DNA of 64,000 bases from Hominiventricola filiformis (lineage in GTDB: Bacteria; Bacillota; Clostridia; Lachnospirales; Lachnospiraceae), in contig NZ_JAJEPS010000010.1 of NCBI RefSeq assembly GCF_020686965.1, forward strand, positions 1 to 64,000. The letters are read 5' to 3'. Shown one piece after another: positions 61,693-64,000 of this stretch. The position numbers and the translations under genes are program-made. Within the stretch, counting starts at the first letter, position 1, and each line of letters opens with the position of its first letter. Below the pieces are notes generated by a model. The model did no database searches, was not told the DNA's origin, and saw only the letters and a program-made list of their open reading frames with translations.

Positions 61693-61704
61693 TTTCCGCC
61701 TGTC

Positions 61705-62499
61705 CTATCTTATGTCATTTACCATATCCCGCATTTCTTTTCCTTCTCCATTCAGAAATGCTTTATACTTTGCAACCTGATCCCCCAGTGAGAAATCTTT
61801 CACACCAAGTTTGATGTAATATTCTGCATCTGCAGGCGTTGCAATTTCACATCTTGGCCGTACTCCATGGTCAAGTGCTGCCTGAATACATTTTCGTTCA
61901 GCTTCTTTAAATTCACGCACATGATCCAGACGATTCCATCCTTTGCTCATACAATAGTCATTCGGTCCAAACTGAATCATATCCACACCCGGAATGGAGC
62001 AAATCTCTTCAATATTCATAACCGCTTCTTCTTTTTCAATCATAAAGCAGAGAACCACCTCATTCAGCCTATCTACATGCTCAAGCGGCGGAATATGTGA
62101 CTGATTTCCTATATATCTTCCATTTGGATATCCGAATTTTCCCACACTGCCCGCTGTTTTCGGTTTTATCAGGCTGACACTTTCTCTTACCTGATCCGGA
62201 TTTACATGATCTACGAATAAAATACTCTGGAATCCACTCTGAACAGCTTTCTGTGCCACATATCCCCGCCCCTGAAAATCAAGTTTTATCATTGTTCCCA
62301 TATCATTTAATTCTGCAGCTCTTGCCATATTCGGAAGATCGGTAAAATCAAACGGTGCATACTCTGCAAGGAATTCTACATAGTCAAAATTCCCGGTCTG
62401 TCCGACAATTTCCCAGAATAAAGGATTTGTACTCCACATTCTGGTAGACAGTAATGGTTTACCGCTGTTCAAATGTTCTCTCAGTTTATTTTTCTTCAT
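61705..62499 (-). CDS. HpcH/HpaI-family aldolase
   Basis: The 264-residue class II pyruvate aldolase has metal ligands Glu in MIEKEEAV and Asp in FGPNDYCMS. The family cleaves 2-keto-3-deoxy or 4-hydroxy-2-keto acids to pyruvate (or oxaloacetate) and an aldehyde. Its start overlaps the TIM homologue by 4 bases. Confidence 0.9.
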   Translation of the reverse strand: MKKNKLREHLNSGKPLLSTRMWSTNPLFWEIVGQTGNFDYVEFLAEYAPFDFTDLPNMARAAELNDMGTMIKLDFQGRGYVAQKAVQSGFQSILFVDHVNPDQVRESVSLIKPKTAGSVGKFGYPNGRYIGNQSHIPPLEHVDRLNEVVLCFMIEKEEAVMNIEEICSIPGVDMIQFGPNDYCMSKGWNRLDHVREFKEAERKCIQAALDHGVRPRCEIATPADAEYYIKLGVKDFSLGDQVAKYKAFLNGEGKEMRDMVNDIR

Positions 62500-63347
62500 T
62501 TTCTATTCCTCCTGACTGACATATAATTTCTTACAATTTCCAGATATTCATCCGGATAAAAACCAAAATCTCCTGTAAATCTTGTAAGTGCAATCAGTCC
62601 CCCATCCAGTTCTTCAATTTCTGCAATCATCGCAGCATTTTCTTTTTTCAATCCGCCTCCATATAAAACTTCAATTCCCGGTACACATTCTTTAATAAAA
62701 GATACTCTCTCCCTGATCTGTTCCCTGTCCGGAGGTACTTTTCCTGGTCCAATTGCCCAAACAGGTTCATATGCAACAATGATTTCAGATAAATCTGTAT
62801 TGTTTAACCCAGCCATCAGCTGTTCACTTAATACCTGACGCCAGCTGTCTCTCTGTTTATCCGATTCCCCAATACAGTACAAGACTTTTAATCCGGCTTC
62901 TTGCGCACGCAGAATTTCCGCATTTAACACCCGCGTAACAGCAGACTCGTCCTCCACTCCGGCTTCTTCCAGTATCTGACGCTTTGCCTTTCTTTCTTCG
63001 CAGTGACCGATAATCACATCTGTGCACCCGATAACTTTCATTGCTTTTGCCGTACGGACTGATGTGAAAGCTCCAAAATTCTTTCCCGCTTCTACATCCT
63101 CAATGCCTACTCCCTGACAGCCGATTCGCATCATGGATTCTGTTTCTTTCTTCTGAATTGCCTGTAATATATGCGCTTCCGGAAGATACATTGCAAAATC
63201 AATGTCATCTTCACAATATTGACAAATTGCCCTGTCTGTCTCCTCATATATTTTACCGGCCCATTCTGCAGGCCTGGCAATACCATTTACACCTCCAAAT
63301 TCTCTGGGAATTTCAAACCGCTTCAAATTCAGATAAATATGCTTCAT
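62496..63347 (-). CDS. divergent triose-phosphate isomerase homologue
   Basis: The 283-residue TIM barrel keeps the catalytic set: N7 and K9 (LNLKRF), H115 (GHCEERKA, usual GHSERR) and E194 (AYEPVWAIGPGK). It differs from glycolytic TpiA in the N-terminal loop (FGGVNGIARP), in the Cys replacing Ser after His115 and in the C-terminal phosphate loop (LTRFTG). TIM homologues in erythritol/erythrulose pathways isomerise L-erythrulose-1-phosphate together with an RpiB partner, as present here. I infer a four-carbon substrate. Confidence 0.87.
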   Translation of the reverse strand: MKHIYLNLKRFEIPREFGGVNGIARPAEWAGKIYEETDRAICQYCEDDIDFAMYLPEAHILQAIQKKETESMMRIGCQGVGIEDVEAGKNFGAFTSVRTAKAMKVIGCTDVIIGHCEERKAKRQILEEAGVEDESAVTRVLNAEILRAQEAGLKVLYCIGESDKQRDSWRQVLSEQLMAGLNNTDLSEIIVAYEPVWAIGPGKVPPDREQIRERVSFIKECVPGIEVLYGGGLKKENAAMIAEIEELDGGLIALTRFTGDFGFYPDEYLEIVRNYMSVRRNRK

Positions 63348-63985
63348 CGGATTTCACTCTTTCTGGTCACAGCCAAATTGGCATTTTCAGTAATTTCTTC
63401 GTAGGCTCCTTCGTTGATCATCTGTCTGGTTGCCATCCAGATTCCTCCTGTTGCAATTACATAAGGACAGCTTAAGAATTCTTTCATATTGGAATAATTG
63501 ATCCCGCCGGTCGGCATAAATTTAAGATCTCCATATACATTACCGATTAAATTTAAAGCTTCAACTCCGCCAAAAGACACTGCCGGAAAAAATTTCACAA
63601 CTTTAACACCCAACTGCATTGCCTGTTCCATTTCTCCCGGTGTAGCACAACCAGGAATCATCGTTGCCCCTTTTTTCATGCCATAGACCACATTTTCCTT
63701 TACAAATCCAGGTGATACAATAAAATCTGCCCCGGCATCCACTGCATCATCTATTTGTCCTCTGTTCAAAACAGTCCCTGCTCCCAACAGTATCTCAGGA
63801 AAATTTTTTCGAACCAGCCTCATGGCTTTCGATGCTGCTGCCGTTCGATAAGTAATTTCCACACAGCGGATGCCGCCTTTTATCAGAGCTTCGCAAACAG
63901 GAATTGCTTTATCTTCCTGATCAATCACGAGAACCGGGACCAATGCTGCTTCTTCCAGTTTTTGGTACACATCCTGCATCTTCAT
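63344..63985 (-). CDS. KDPG/KHG-type 2-keto-3-deoxy-acid aldolase
   Basis: The 213-residue class I aldolase has the Schiff-base Lys131 (VVKFFPA), Glu43 (CVEITYRT) and the phosphate-loop MPTGGI. Eda-type enzymes split KDPG, 4-hydroxy-2-ketoglutarate or related keto acids to pyruvate and an aldehyde. It is the first gene of the operon seen here; a GGAAAGG ribosome site reaches the window edge, and more genes may lie beyond. Confidence 0.92.
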   Translation of the reverse strand: MKMQDVYQKLEEAALVPVLVIDQEDKAIPVCEALIKGGIRCVEITYRTAAASKAMRLVRKNFPEILLGAGTVLNRGQIDDAVDAGADFIVSPGFVKENVVYGMKKGATMIPGCATPGEMEQAMQLGVKVVKFFPAVSFGGVEALNLIGNVYGDLKFMPTGGINYSNMKEFLSCPYVIATGGIWMATRQMINEGAYEEITENANLAVTRKSEIR

Positions 63986-64000
63986 TTTATTTTTCCTTTC

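Overview
The window looks like a chromosomal segment of a gut-type Clostridia, most likely Lachnospiraceae. The basis is a PolC-type replicative polymerase, class 1B PyrD with PyrK, a paired radical-SAM and DUF4130-type DNA repair module, DUF1836 and YerC-type regulators, strong AGGAGG ribosome sites and sigma-A promoters. The genus cannot be fixed from the sequence alone. Nearly all genes lie on the minus strand. I see no rRNA, tRNA, CRISPR array, transposase or integrase.

Region 1 (1-15.4 kb) is an accessory island. It opens with a candidate type I toxin-antitoxin locus: a 28-residue holin-like toxin on the minus strand and a convergent terminator-ended RNA on the plus strand. It continues with a truncated surface-protein gene, a complete Wadjet-type SMC defence operon (jetD-jetA-jetB-jetC), a frameshifted PIN-like nuclease gene, a membrane coiled-coil protein, a PD-(D/E)XK-like protein and a pentapeptide-repeat/XRE pair. 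Five same-orientation copies (A-E) of a GC-rich non-coding repeat of about 0.3-0.55 kb separate these units. The result looks like a cassette array. Copies A and B form near-identical direct repeats around the Wadjet operon.

Region 2 (16-25 kb) holds the spermidine/putrescine transporter potABCD behind a strong promoter and a long leader hairpin, an unassigned structured intergenic element, DUF1836 and YerC regulators, PHP and HAD phosphatases, and purA.

Region 3 (25-43 kb) is housekeeping: the operon thyA-folA-ftsW-ispG-polC, a small MscL gene with an apparent in-frame internal deletion, a LysR regulator, a RecB-nuclease/XPD-DinG helicase fusion, a His-less HPr-like protein, and a DNA-repair pair whose promoter carries two LexA-like boxes.

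Region 4 (43-56 kb) contains the purE-M-N-D and pyrF-K-D-E operons, a Ca2+/Na+ antiporter, an M29 aminopeptidase and a two-domain PPK2 phosphotransferase.

Region 5 (55.9-64 kb, continuing past the right edge) is a tight nine-gene catabolic operon: KDPG-type aldolase, divergent triose-phosphate-isomerase homologue, HpcH aldolase, EamA transporter, RpiB-type isomerase, split transketolase, iron alcohol dehydrogenase and a LarA-like racemase/epimerase. This set suggests breakdown of an unusual sugar or sugar acid through tetrose-phosphate and 2-keto-3-deoxy-acid intermediates. Together with the repeat-delimited island it is the best candidate for an undescribed system.
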